Positions 36,801 to 51,300 of a stretch of 64,000 nucleotides of DNA are shown in pieces. This DNA is from Penelope pileata. Lineage: Eukaryota > Chordata > Aves > Galliformes > Cracidae. The notes under the pieces were generated by a model. That model worked only from the letters and a program-made list of their open reading frames with translations, did not search any database and was not told the DNA's origin. Position 1 is the stretch's first letter; each line of letters opens with the position of its first letter. The translations under genes and the position numbers were made by a program. Location of the stretch: contig WBMW01005528.1 in the NCBI GenBank assembly GCA_013396635.1, forward strand, positions 259,804 through 323,803, written 5' to 3'.

Positions 36801-38518
36801 CAGGAAGATGGGATTCACACAGGAGCAATGCTCCTTCTGAGCTGGGTCCCCAGAAGGACAGAGACCAGGCTGGCCAGGAACTGCCCCTGCAGGGTGTTTC
36901 TTACAAGGCTTGCACTGGGCTTGGTCTGCATCCGAGAGCTGAACTAGTTATTGCTTTATGAAAGCTCCTTTTTTTGCTATTTTATGAATAACATTACTAT
37001 GCCACATTACACACTGGACCATTCTTTCACTCGAGATGCACAGGGCTGCCCGAGGAGAGCAGCAGCTCCGCCTGTGCTGCACCAGAGGAGGCTGGCAGTA
37101 AACCCACAAGGCAGAACAGCAAACTACAAATAGCCAGACCAAAATCAGGGCTATCCTGGGCCAGAGACTGTCCCAAAAGCCTGCACCCAGCAGTGTGTGA
37201 AGCCCTTGCATGAGACAGCAGCAGAGCATTACTCCCCATTTTAATACAGCAGAGATGAATGACTGTGCTGAGCACAGTGGTGAAAGCAGGAATTAAATCC
37301 TTAATTCCTCCATGTCTACTCGAGGCTTAAACCACAAGACCAATATGTGCGTTAATCGGGTTTGTAATTATTTAATTACATGTTAAAGCTTGGGATAGAG
37401 GCAGCTGGCATTAGGTTTATAAAACCACCCTGCAGAATGCTAAGGAGCAGACGGAATGAGCTGTCAGATCTGGTTCCACCACAGTTATTAAACTGCAGCG
37501 AGTCTTCCTGAGGCTGGACTGCTTTCTTACCAGGCTTGATATCAAGCTCAGGCCCTCTTAAATTTTATTCTTTTTGGCCAATACATTTTGTTGTGCTTCT
37601 ACCTGTAGAAGTTAAACTTTTCAGCCTCTCTTTGCTCACCTCCCTCCTGCAATGGCCAATGGGTGTCAGCGCAGAGCGGGCACGCAGCACCAGTTCCCTG
37701 CCCCTCGCATTTCATCACCCATTTGGCAGCTGCCTGGCTTAATGTTCTTAAAAGCAGGATGGATCAGCAGGAAATAAGACATGATGTCCCCCTCTCCAAA
37801 AAAAAAAATCACCAATCCATGGGAATTATGCTACTGAAACTCGGTGCAAGATGGGATGGGCCTGGAGCTTCTGTAGATCACACTGAAAATCCCTGCATGC
37901 ACAGCCTCAGCCAGCAGTCATTCATCTGAGCCCTACTGATGCCTGCAGTAATCACTTTTAACACCTGAAGCAAAGCTCCTGAACAGGCCCCAAAGCACCT
38001 GACAGAACATCAGGACACATAAGTTGCTTACGCTTACTCGTGTATATCTGCAATTCCAATGTCTGAAAGATTACCAAACTACAGATAACATGCCTTGAAA
38101 CAATTCTCTCCATCATTTTTTCAAGGCATTTAATTAAATCCTTACCCCCAAGGAAATCTGCAGTAGTTAAACTTGCCACTGAGCAGAAGGCTGCTGCAGC
38201 CTTGCTGTGCTGGCATCACCCATGGCCACCCTGCATCACGCGGTGACACTGGTGCAGCCTGTCCCCAGTGCCCTGCACAGCCCTGCCACCAACACACTGC
38301 TAAAGGCAGAACCAGGCACTTATGAGAGCACAATCTGCATTCCAGCAAATTATACATTTTAAATCTACATTTTCCAACTACACACAGCAGTTTTTTTATT
38401 TATTTTTCAGGTGGTCTCTAATTATGTACAGAAAAATTTATAAATCTGTTCTTAAAGCTGCCTTCCACTTTTCCAGTGTGATCTTCAAGCTTTTCCAGCT
38501 GCCACTTGGGAAGATTGG

Positions 38519-38570
38519 TTTTTAATATAAAGCTATGACATGACTTTTTAATATAAAGCTATGACATGAC
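38519..38570. repeat. Perfect 26-bp tandem duplication (two copies)
   Basis: Two identical adjacent 26-bp units, 38519-38544 and 38545-38570, each start with five T followed by AATATAAAGC and end in TATGACATGAC. The lack of any mismatch suggests a recent slippage or duplication event inside intron 1. Confidence 0.93.
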
Positions 38571-41500
38571 TGCAGGAGCAGAGACTTTCTGAAAGAAAAC
38601 CCCATCAGGTATCAAAAGATTCCTTGGACAAATCCCAGCGAGCTGGCAATGCTGCGACTGCTCCACCTCAACTGCAACTTCAAAGCAGTGCACATCTGGC
38701 ACAACAACGAGATTCTAAGGTGAAAAGCAACCCAGGTGCCCCAGAGCTGGGCACACAGTGTCAGTGGAAGCAGTGCTGCTTCTGCAGCATGGAGCACATC
38801 TGGAAAAGCCACCCCAACTCCTAATGGCTCTTTGCTGCATCCACTTGATTGCTGGTGAAAGGCTCTGGCTTGACATCCCTGGAGATCAAAGCCAACTGCG
38901 TGAGAACACTCGCAGTAATGAGAGCAGCAGACAGCTCCCACACCATGCCCAGCTTGCTCCTTCCCCTGTGAGCCCAGAAGGATCCACTGGTCAGTAAGAA
39001 ACTTCTCTGATCAGACCAATGGCATCGCAGTGACAGCTGTACTCCATGAGCCAGCACCTAGACTGACCTCTTCCCGTTCAGAGATCTCTATGCATTTTCC
39101 AGTTAAGCAACAGAGGATGCTACAGCGAAGTTTGGTATGGCTGAAATTAGACCTGCTGTTCCAATTGATTTTGTTCTCATTGAAATGGTCAGCAGGTCCT
39201 CAAAAACCTCAATGAAGCAGAAGTTGAAAAAGCTTTAACAGAGTTGTTTATTGAGGCAAAATTGCATGCACACACACAGCCCTAGCACTGCCCAGAGCAG
39301 CACACGTAGCTGCCATGGCCAAGTGTGTGGCAGAGCAGCTGCTTTCCTGTGGACAGCAGTGGCTAAAACCCAGTTTAAGAAAGCCTTCCCCATTCACTAA
39401 ATACCATTACCACATCTTCAGGTACACCTAGAGCCTATTCAAAGTTATCTGACAACATCTTATCTAGTCCTAGAGGTTAGGAGCCAAGAAAATCCCCTTT
39501 CTCCAACTTTTTGCTTTATAATACCCTTCATAAGGAAAATACTCCCCACCAGTATCCTGAAACATTTCTTCTGCACAGCCAATATTTTTTTGTATTAACG
39601 TAAAAATTGCGACATTTGAGTGTCTGGAGGAGAGGTCACCACCCTGGAACAGTGGAGAACCAGTCTTCTATATTTGGTTTCACAACAGCTGAAGGGCATC
39701 CGAAGACTTTCAGGACTTCATGACACAGCACTTAGTCATACTACAGCTTACGTGCGATTATTGCCAAAGATTTGAGATCACAAGGTGAGGAATGAATAGG
39801 CAGTTATGTTTCCAACTCATTCCAGGTGCCCTTTGCAACTTTCTCATCATTTAATATGCAACCTGCCAGTCTGGGTGTTTGTACCCAAGTGTCACTTCAC
39901 CGATGAATTAGGCTTACTAGGACAGAAAGCCTTCCTATAGGAACAGGCAATAAAAAAAAGCACAAGTCTCAGCCTTCAGCAAGCAGTGACACTCAGTAAG
40001 GTGAACAAAGATTAGCTCAGAAGTAACATCTTGAAAAGCACCTTGAGTCCCAAAGAAAAGCGGAAAGAGTAATTTCAACAGAAAAAGTGAGGAGATGCAC
40101 TGCAGTTACCTTTCTCATGGTTACCCAGGGTTAACGAGCTTTAATGGCCTCATTTCTCTCGCACAAATTCAGAGATTTAAGAGTTGCCCTGGGTTCTCAT
40201 CACCAATTCCAAGAGTAGAACATGGTCCCAAGCATGGGTAGATCCAGCTCTGCACCCAGCTGCATTGCTGGTCACCCACATCACCGTGGCTGAGCCAGTG
40301 AGTGCTGGGGGTTGGTGGGCAGAAGGTAGACACAAAGCTCCCTGGCTTCAACAAAGCAAGGTTCGCTAACACCACCAGAGAACCTACTTCCTTACCATTC
40401 CCATCTCATTTTTGTCATCTTTAACCCACAAAATCACCAGCATCTGTGTTTTGAGGAGGTTACAAGACATCATTTAGTAAGGATTTCCAGGTACTTAGGT
40501 GAGAAGTATGACATCACCATATTTTCCCCAGTTCATAGTGTCGATCTATCTCACGTCAACAGCACTATGCAGAACAACACCGTGTTTATCATCTTCTCAA
40601 ACAGGAAAGGAAGGTTCTGAAGCGTTGCCTGAACGCACAGTAAAAATGCCCTCCTGGGAAGAGATGGGGAGATTCTTGCCTGCTTTTAAAGGAAAAAGTG
40701 ATACCTGACAGAAGCCCAAAAGCCCCTGAGCTGTGAGGTCAGAGCTGCTGGCACAGTTCTGCCACGTGGACCAGGGGCAGGAGGAGCTGTGACCCTGCAG
40801 CACCACGCTTTGATCCCAATGTGGGAATCCCTGCCAAGGTCTGGGTCCCCTGGTTTACTCTCTTAGCACTAAAAAACCCCCAGCTATTTCCTAGCCTGAG
40901 CCAAGGGGCTGCCCTCACCAGCACCAAATTCAGAGCTGCCATCCAGCAGAGCACTCAGGGGGAAAGGCACCTTTTTCACCAGGTTTGGGGGTTTTCTTGC
41001 TCTCACACCACTACCCACAGGTTTCAATCAGCATCCAAGATCATAGTGGGAATTTTTCAAGTGAATGCTCCTGCACTGAGATCCAAAAGAGAGCTAGATG
41101 TAGATGAGAATGAAACTGCTTCATTTAGCAACACGCAGTTCATACCTGTAGAATTGCAACAGTTTTTGCTCCTTATCTATTCAGTTCTCACCACTGCTGG
41201 ACTTCTAGCTCCAGCCCTTGGATAACTGACTAAACAAACAAGATGGCAGAGGCTAAGACAATATAAACACAAAACAACATTAAGCTCTGGTTGCCATTGT
41301 TCAAGCATCCTTGGGACTGAATTATTAGCCCCTTGAATTCTTCAGCCAGCAGCCCAGTAAAACAAAATGACATTTGGACAAAGGAAAGGCATTTCAAGAA
41401 GGATAATCAGGGAGTCTGAACTGCAGGACTGAAGCTGTAAAGTTTCTTCCCTAGGAAGGGGCACAACGCAGCAAAAAAGGCTGACAGCAAACAGGGTCAG

Positions 41501-42348
41501 ATACTCTTCTGGTGCACACCAGCTCAGTTCTGCAACAGATCTGTGTCAATTCACATTGCTCTAGATAGCTGAATATTTCACCAGTGACTCATGTCATCCC
41601 CTTATGGGGTTTGTAAAGGCCCAAATAGTCCCAACTATGAACAAAGGAAAGCATTATGCAGAGCCAAATCTGCAAGATCGTATGCATAATCCCAAAAGGG
41701 CCAGAAAGAAACCCAGAACCGATACTGGAACAGCTCTGCAAGACTACATTAAACTCTGAGGATCAAATAATCTTTGTTCCTTTGAGCACAAATAATTGTT
41801 TTGGAAATAATCAATCATTTGGGTTCCTCACAAAGCAGTGGTGTTAGCAGCCAGCAGCAGAGAGCAGGCCTTCCCTCCGCTGAATATAATTAAACCACGC
41901 AGAAAAATCTTTGCTGCAAATGCCATGCAGAACTTTAAGACAATTCACAGAAAACAGGCAAGCATTTACAACTTCGGGGAAAATCCCAGCCCCATTCAAG
42001 CTGAGCAAACATCCCATTCATTTTGAAGAACCGAGTGTTTCAGAACGGAGCGTTTCAGATTCTCCTGCAGAAGGAGGAGGACAAACGCAGCACTGCGGGG
42101 CTGGCTCCACGAGCACAGGGATTTGAAGCAAGAAGGCTGCTAACAGGGTCTGCCATGAAGATGAGGGGTCTTCTCACACTGGAAGCTTGCACTGCATCCC
42201 ATCCCCTGCCCATCCCTGCAGGGATCACCAAGATTTGCAAGGCTTTTGCTCTTTGTTGTTTTTCAAACCAGCTGTCCCCCAAAATGGTACCACACACGAC
42301 CTTTTCCTTCCAGCCCCTCCCTACCAAAGCAGCTCATCCCATCAGCTC

Positions 42349-42363
42349 AAAAAAAAAAAAAAA
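42349..42363. repeat. Poly-A run (15 nt)
   Basis: Fifteen consecutive A in intron 1, followed by an A/C-rich stretch to about 42430. Confidence 0.9.
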
Positions 42364-45300
42364 CCCTCCAAAGAAACCACAAAACCTTTTAAGGCAGAAC
42401 ACAAGGGCAAGTCCAGCCAAACCCCCACCCCAAGCCACGTCAGGGCTCAGTGCAACTGTTCAGTGTCCAAGGAGTTTTCCAGGCCTGTCCTGACAGCAGG
42501 GTCAGGAGGAGGAGGTGAATCCCCAGCCCTGCTCGCATGCCCCAGCAGCAGCGGATGCCACGCATACCACCAGCCCACGGCCCTGCACCCCACGGCTGGG
42601 GGGAAGAGCTCCCAATCCCCACTGCTCAGATCATGTTCCTGAGTCACTGTGACATTTTGGGAAGCTTTCCAGCAGAAGTTTGGTTACTGGCAAGAGCCTT
42701 GCCCTTTAAAAGTGGTAAGGGTGAACGGGCTCTAAAACTTGCAAAGTTATGGGAACTACAAACATTCTGCAGATCTGCAGGAGGAAACTGTGACAGCGCA
42801 TGACTTCATCTCCTGAATGATTAACGGGGTTCTTAGAGCTCAGTTTTAGGAGCAGAATCTGAATGCCAGCCATGAACATATCCGAGTTAGGGGCAGATGT
42901 ACAGGCACCCTTTTCTTCATCTCCCAGAAATTATCTGGGTCCTTTATTTTAAAGCCAAACCATTTGAATCCCTGCAAGGCTGTGGATTGCCGCAGTCCGG
43001 AGGGTGCACATGCAGATGTGCCAGCAGAGAGAAATCACATCCATAGGCTCTGGCATCTGCCTGGGCACAGCCTTTTGGAAAGCAGTTCTGTGGGTCTTGC
43101 ACTGAGGTTTTCTGGATTAAGGGAGGGAAATAACCACCCTGTGCCTCACTTTCCTGCAGGAAGTAAAGGAGAACAAGCAGACATCTCTGCAGACATCCAG
43201 CCACAGCACACAGCCCAGCTCACAGCAGGGAGGACTCATGTCCACAGGCAGCATCTCTTACACTGAGCTGTCCCAGTGAGAGGCTGAGCTGGCAGCCCCA
43301 GCACAGGGCTGCACAGGGTGCTCCGGGGTCAGCATCACTGGGGACCTCTGAGCCAAGCTCCACTGTAACCACTTTGTAACCCAACCAAGCTACAAGTTTC
43401 ACTTCAGCCTATAAAAACAGCTTCAAGCAAAGTATTACGTCCTGCTTTTCTAAGCCATCATTATCTTGTGGCTGGAGCTTAGGGGACAGCACTGCCCTTC
43501 CCAGGTGCCCTGCACTGCCCTGGGCTGGCAGCTCAGCTGGCACAGAGCCGCTGTGCAGGTGTGCCTGGAGGGGGGAAGGAAAGTTCAAGGCTTTGTCTTT
43601 GCTCTGAGGAGTGCGATGTGTTTCCAAACACTCTGGCACTAGGACAACCTTTGCATTTTCCAAGTACTTTGTAATGATCAACTAATTAATGCTCTTTACA
43701 ATCTTTAATTAGGGCCTGATCCAACAGTGCATTTGAGGCAGAAGTTTTGCAACCGGTTTCTATGTGGCACAGAAGAGTTACTCCTGCAAGGAACAAAGAA
43801 GTTGGCACGCTCATATCTCCCAGAAGGGGCAGAGGGAAATAATACACAAAACCCTGCAATAACAGCCTCTTAGTCAGAGCACGGGCATCCTACACCAGCT
43901 GCTGCCCCAGCGTGCTGCCAGGGCTGCCTCTGTTCCAAGATGCTGGAGCACATCACAGAGAACACCTTGCTTCCTCCTTCTGGTATCCAGACCTACTCTT
44001 GGCACTGAATCAAGAACAAGGGCATCACCTTGTCTGAAACCATGGAGATGTGGATCAAGGCCACGGTCCCCTCTGCGTGAAAACCAACTCAAAGCTTTCC
44101 AGATAGAAAAAAAAATAAGCACTTTTCCTGCAGAAGCAGGGCTTTGTAGCCCTCTGGGTCATTTCATGTGGGTGACCATCTCACTGTGTGCAAGAGGGAC
44201 TGACAACATTCCATCACATGGACCAGTGGAGCCTTGGGAGAGCAAGATGGACAAGGTTTGGGTGAGCATCCACAGCTCTAAACCACCTTCTCTGCAGCCT
44301 CCCTGTAACCAGCCCAGCCCTTCAATTTGTTGTGGTACCGCAAGTGGATTGCCCAACCAGGAGCTTAATTAAACAAATTAACACAAGCAACCACATAATT
44401 ACAATCACTTCCACCACGGTAAATACTGCAGCTAGTTAGGCTGGCAATCAGCATCCAATCACCGGTGCATCACATCAGCCACTTAAAAAGGGAACAAAAC
44501 CACAATATTTTACTGCAGGGCACTGCCCCACACCTTGCCAGGTAGCTGGGATGCTTCAAAGCCACCATTTAGGACCCAAAGACTCATTTTCATGCACTGT
44601 GGGTCCTTTGCTATCCATAAAGTTTATGGAACTGAGCTCAAATTTTGATTTGCAAATATTTTATTGATTTGCTAAAAGCCCAGCACTGAATTATTTCCAG
44701 TGCTAATGTTGACCTGGATATTTTTGAAATAAATGTAAAACCAATTCTTCCTTTCAGATGTTTCAATCAATAAAATCATATCATTTGCTTAATATCTATA
44801 TCTGATTTTCCTCAAAAAAATGTACCCAATATCTGCTTCCCTTCATGGAAAATGTTTCCAGAGCTTGCTTTCCAGAGCTAACCCACAGCCACAAGTTTCA
44901 CCATTTCTCAGCAATCACCACACAACAGTTTTGATGCCCTCTGAGTAGAGAGAAACTTCACCACACACTGCTAGCTCCTATTGATTTTCTCAGTTCTAAC
45001 CCAAATTTATTCGGATCTTATTCCTGATTCCATGTTTAAATGGATTTCTTTGTTACTGTCAATGGGGAATAGACATTATTTTACTTCAGGCCAACTGAGT
45101 TTCTATGGACTAGGTAGAACAATACAGACTATGCTGATGTCCAAACGCACAAAAAGAGAGGCTCATCCCAATACAACACTCAGCTTCCGTTCCTTTCCAA
45201 TTCCATTACAAAAAACCATGAATACATTATGTATTTCCCTACTGCCCAAATTAAGAAACAGCACACTGTGAGGTTTTGCAGTCAGAGCATCCCAAGCTGA

Positions 45301-48300
45301 GCAGGATTCCTCCACACCACAAAGGTTGGAAGGGGGTTTGTTACCATGAGCTGAGCACATCAAGTGGCATTAGTGTGATATCAAGGAACTGGTGTTCAGC
45401 CTTGACCGATCCTTGTGATCTCTGACCCTGGGTCACCAGAGGAGAAAGCCAACCCATTAACCCCCTCCTACACTCGGAGCAGCATCTCCATTACAAATAG
45501 CTATCAGGAGCCAAATAGGAGCTAATTACCTTGCACAAGCCTCCCTGCACCCTCCTACCTGTGATGGAGACAAACCCTCAGAGAGGGCAAAGGCCCCACC
45601 AGATACCTGATGGCTGTTTCAGGAGCCACTTCAGAGCTGACTGGGGATTCCTCATCACAGAATACTATTCCTATAAGATCACAGCTTTATTTGTTTGAAA
45701 CCCAAAGCTGCCGTTATGACATTCTGTAGCACTGACCAAGATGTGTGTGCATCTTCACAATCATTTTTTTCCCTTTTCAGATATTTTCCATTAAATTGGT
45801 TGCAGTGTTTTGTACATCGACTCTTCTTGGAAATAGCTGCTGCATTTAGCAACTGAAATGCCACTTCAGGTCTTCCATCATACACGAAGGAGAATTCAAA
45901 TCCAAAGATAGTATGTAAATTGAAATATGCTACTATAAAAGCTAACAAGAAATATCCAAGATAACCATCCAAAAAGCTTTCCCAGGACTCTAACACTGGC
46001 CCAGACAAATATTTACATAATTATTCACATTTGTTTGTTTAAAATAAAGCCTTTTATTATTGTTACTTTGGCATTAACCAAATAATTAGAGGCCAATGGT
46101 AGTTACAAAGCTCACTGCGAGCTCTCCAGCAGCACTGACAAGGAATGCTTCAGTGACGGGCAGCACCAGAGCCTCCTGCTTGCTGGGTGAGCTCAGAAGA
46201 ATCCGTCAGAAGCCACCATCTCCCTGCAGACACAAGGGGATGGAGGAACAGAAGCTGCTAGGAAAACAGAAGATTGATGGATAAAGGGTAAAAGGTCTGG
46301 AAGGAATGCCCACAAATGCCCAATTCTCAGCTCTAATACCAGCAGCGTGCTCTGACTCTGGACTTCTGAGCATCTCTGCCTTATCGTAGCTTCTCAGAGC
46401 AGCCCTCCCCTACAAAATAGGCTTCAATTCTGAAGTCCTACTGCAGTATACTGGCATAATGTGGCTGCAAGTAATCCACTTAGCACAGAAAGTTGAGATA
46501 AACGCATGCCAAAGTACTTATGGTGGTCTTCACCAAGAATGAAACGTGCACACACTGTTTTTTTAAGGCAGAGTTTCAAGCACACCAATGCAGCAGAAGA
46601 TAAGAGCAGCCCTTCCCGGAGCAGTACGGAGCAGCCAGGAGACTGAGTCACTCCTGTGCACGCTCCCCAGCCACACAGCTGGAGATGCTCTGGAATCCAT
46701 GAGCACACAGGCTCCTCTTGTCAGTCTTGTTGCTAGAATTGCCTCCTCTCACAGCTGGAAAGGAACCAGAGTGGTGACAGCACCTCCAGCTCTGCAGACC
46801 GACCTTCAGCAGGGAGCATGGCACAGGCAGGAGAGCCAGCGACAGAGCAGTGGATCTGCTGGAGTGCAGCCAGCCTCCTGCCAGGGCACTCCTCCTTCAG
46901 GGCTTTCATTCAGCTGTGCTTTGTGCAGCAGCTGTACAGATTCCCAAACAAGGTCCTTCTGAACTTTTCTTCAGGGCCCATTACTTCTCTGGTCTGGCTC
47001 AGGCTCCTAGCTCTCAAATTCTGTCCGAGTCAAGCTCAGCACCTAACCCCTTCTTGCTCCAAACACCTGGGGCAAGGACCTTTCCCTGTGACTTAGAGTC
47101 CCTGTGAGTCCAGCAAGCACCCTCACCATCCCAGCTGCCAGCTCCTTTCCAGCTTTGCCAGATTCTCTAGGAGGTGAGGTAGGATGATGATATTCCCAAT
47201 GAGCCCCGCTCACAGCACACAGGGAGGGACCAGGGACCATTCCTGCTCCTGGGCACAACCAGCTCAGGTTCATCCTCTCACCCCCCTGCTCCCCACAGCC
47301 ACGTTCATGCTGACAGGTGGCAATAGATGCCTGAAGTGCATAACTTGCTCCCTCAATGGCTTTCCCCTCTGCTTTTCTCACTGTTTTATTGTGCTCCTGA
47401 GGCCTTTAGAGCTGGGATTCCTGTTACTGAAAGCAAGACAATCCATCAGAGCACAACAGAGAGAATAGAAATGAAGCTACCTGGGGCCATAAAGCTAAGC
47501 TGGAATGGTAAGAAATGAAATTTCTCACCCCCCTCCTATTGATCTTTCCACCCTCAGGACAGATGTGAAGACCTCAAATCCGGCACGTTTTCTTTGGAAG
47601 ATGTACAGCAAGGAGGTGGCATGGAGACCAGTGCTGGCCACTGGCTGCTCAGCCAAGCACAAGTACAAGATGTTCTCAGGGAGCCCGATGGAAAGGTGAC
47701 CCTCTATTTGCACTCCTAAGGAGAACCTGACTCACAGTGAGCACATTAAACTCGAGCAAGAAAGCAATTAGTGTTCCCTACTACTAAAATGGTAGATAAA
47801 TTTTGGGTAACCTTCCCATGAACCAGTCCCAAGGCACCAATAAAACACCTCAAGTCAAACACTCTTGTATCAATTAAACTATACTCGAAGCCACGGTGTC
47901 CAAATGGATTTCTTCAAAACCAGAACATTGTTCTCACTAAAAATACACGTGGCTTTCCAGCAGTTTCCATGCAGCTAACACTGCTATCAAGCAGCTACAT
48001 TTGAGGGCTTAAAGCGAGCACAAGGACTTCACACCACGAGCTACAGGTTGCAGGATAAGTTTTGCAGCTGAAGAGATTTTGCTCTCCTTAATTCTTCCCA
48101 ACAAATGGACGAAAGCAGCTGAAGATTTCATCACAAAATATTCAGCTAGAACAACAGCCGGTGCTGCACGAAGGCTTTCCACAGGTAAGAAAAGGGGTTT
48201 GCACTTGGGTACCCCTACCTGCAGGACATCCTTTCTCAATCTATAAGCAAAGAGTTCTTTGCCTGAGCATCCGGATAGGTCAGTTCTAGCCCTGAGCTTA

Positions 48301-51300
48301 CTTTCATTTGCCTGGAACTGGTTCATGACATAATCAGACGCAGAGGTTTTAAGTGCTCAATCACAGCTTTGATCAGTCGAGCCTGTAATGTTCAGACTGC
48401 TGTAATAATGCTTTTCATACTGGGATACTTTCATATCCCAATACATACAGCTCTTCAGGAAATACTTCTGGTACCTTGACTGCTGGCAACCAGCTTAGAT
48501 GTTACAGAGGAAGGAGCTCAGCCATGGGACACAGCGCTGGGCACTGCAGCAGGGCGAGCACTAGGAGCGAGGGCAGCAGGGAGCCGAGCCCTTGAGCAGG
48601 CTGCCAGCACCTAAAAGCTTAATTTCACTGCAGGGCCACTTTCCTCTTCTCTCTCCCAGCCTAAGATGATGCCAAATTTGGAAAGGAATTCAGAATCTTT
48701 ATCAAGGAAAAGATGTTTCTAGAGTAGTTGTGAGTTCCAAAGACCAAAAAAAATGACAACATCGAGAGACTCAATTTAAAACCAAGGAACTGCAGAAATG
48801 CAACACCTTGATACGCTGGCCATTAAATCTAGGCTTTATCTTGGTTTGATTTCTGGTAACAATGAAGGACCAATTTTCCATCAGACAACTGAATTCTCTA
48901 AAGGGAAACAAAGTTCCAGCTCTGTAAATAAAACAGCTCAGCAGAGCTCAGGCTTGCTGCAGAAGCCTAGCACAGCCATATGTTCCCCACAACTCTTCCA
49001 GGCCCTATTCCCAGTGAGGAGTAGTATATTACACTGCTTTCAAACAACCCCAATATGCTCAGTGGCAATTTACTTAAGGTAAGGTGATAAGGCTGGCAGA
49101 ATCTGTCCCTAAGAGGCCAGCAATCAAAAAGTAAATTTGTATAAGAGCACAGCACAACAAGCATCATTTGCATGATGTTAAGAAATGCAATCACAGCAGA
49201 TAAAGAGCCCCAAAGCAGCTCTAACACAGCCACCTCGGGCACCTGCAGCAACGTGAGCTCTACAAGCAACAGAGCCCCAGCTTCTGCACCAAGCTCTGCA
49301 GCCCCTGGAAGCTCTCAGGCTTCAAATCATCGATCCAGGCGAGCTCATCACAAGGCAGCTTGGTATCGATGTGTACTCTAACAGTATCTCTGCACTACAG
49401 AACCTGCATAGCCTACTCTTACCAGGTAAAAACAGACAAGTAAAAAGCACTATAGAAATCAATACTCTGCTACATTAACCTCATTTTAAGTGGTTTTCTC
49501 TGTAGGGTAATACATTTACATCGACATTGCCCTTTTTATTTGTTTTAAGGGCTCGCAATACTTGCTAAGTTTATTGTCTTCCTTTACCAAAAGCAGGATA
49601 ATACAGGTGACCGTGAGCAAGTCACAGGAATCAGTGACAAATGGAGACGGTTCGTCTGCAGCTCTGAGCACTGGGCATTACTGACTTGATCAACCAATAA
49701 ACTTCCCCTTTATCACCTAAGTTAGGCATTAGCTGTTAATTAAGCATGTGCTTTATAGGCTTTAAATTGGATTTTTCTGCCACTGCTACTCAGACCCCAA
49801 CACATCCTGACCTCCCACCCAAACACAAGAACCTGCTTCAACTCCGCAGCCCTCCAGCTGCCCCTCCAGTGAGGGTTTGAGGCAGACACACAAACAGCTG
49901 CCAGCTTTAGGCAAGAGCACATGGAAGAATAATCTGAACTCCAAGTGTGCAGCCACACCCCAGGGGAGTCTTACAACACAGAAGTGGGAAATATTTGGGA
50001 AAGCTTGGAGTCTTGCAATTAAACTTCCAGCTCGGTCCAAAGACGACTTGTGTGAGCCAGCACAGTTGGATGCAGGCAGGTAGAAAGGGAGCTGAAAGTA
50101 TTTTCAAAAACATACTCACTGCAGTGAAAAGAGAAGGGTCAAGGGAAATAACACAAGCAGGATCAAGTCTAATTAAAGGAGCAAGAATAAGTGACAGCTA
50201 CAAAAAGGCAGGGGCTATTTTCATACGGAGCAAAGGGTCGCTGGCACATTTGCAGAGCCACAACACCCAGAACACAGGGAGAAAAGAGGTCCTTTGTAAG
50301 AGGGATGGGGAAGCATGGGAACGAAGAAGCCCCAGGGTAGCTCAGAGGCATTACTGTACTTAACACAAAAGAGAGAGACAATAGAGAGCAAGAGGAGCCC
50401 TGGCTGTTTATTTTTCTGGGTACGGTAGGCAAGAGAGGCTTCAGTGTTGGGAGAGAGTGGAAGAAGTGGCCACTAAGGAAAACAGTGTTGGGCCCAGATA
50501 TGGGGCCTGGAAGGCATGGAGATGACAAGGTTAAAAACAGACAAATCCCAAATTAGCCATCATTAGAAATTCTCTGACAACAGCTATTCCCCTAAGGTAA
50601 ATGACAAACTAGTGACTGGCTTACAGGAGCTCCATCTGAAAGAAGGAACGGGGTGTTAGAGGTGCAAGGCATGATTAGAAGTAATCATCTAGAAACTCCC
50701 TTACAAGAACAGGCTTCTCTGGGGACAAAACGGAAACAAAATTCTTAGATCTGTAGTATTGTTCTTAAGGATCTGGGTGAAAACTCTCAGCTCTGCATCT
50801 GAGCCAGCGCCTCCATGAAATACGAAGCAACTCCCTGGAGCTCTGCACAATTCCCAGAACCAGGACAGCCACGATGCCAACAGATCATGGGAGTGACAAC
50901 AGCAAGAACTACATTTTCTGCTGCTGCTTGGATTTCTATGGGATTGTAATCAGACTCATCTGGTTTCCAGAAGTTCAGAGAGCCCATAGCTTCCATTCAG
51001 AGCTGCTAAGCTGAAATTCAGTCCTGCATCGCCCAAATTCAGCACACATTTCTGGAACTTTGCCAATGTCTGACCAAAGCAATTTATCTACACCCCTGCC
51101 CAGCTTTGGTACCTCCTCAGCTGCTATCCCCAAGAAGTCTGTGGGCTCCAAGGAATACTGCAAACAAACAAAAACAGCAGCATCCTCTGGCGACCAAGCA
51201 GAAGAACAAAAGCTTAAGGGCAGATCTAGATTCTAGAGCTCACTGGAGTGCAATGAGATGCCAGAGCAAGCACCAGGATACCAGCACTGCAACCACAAGC

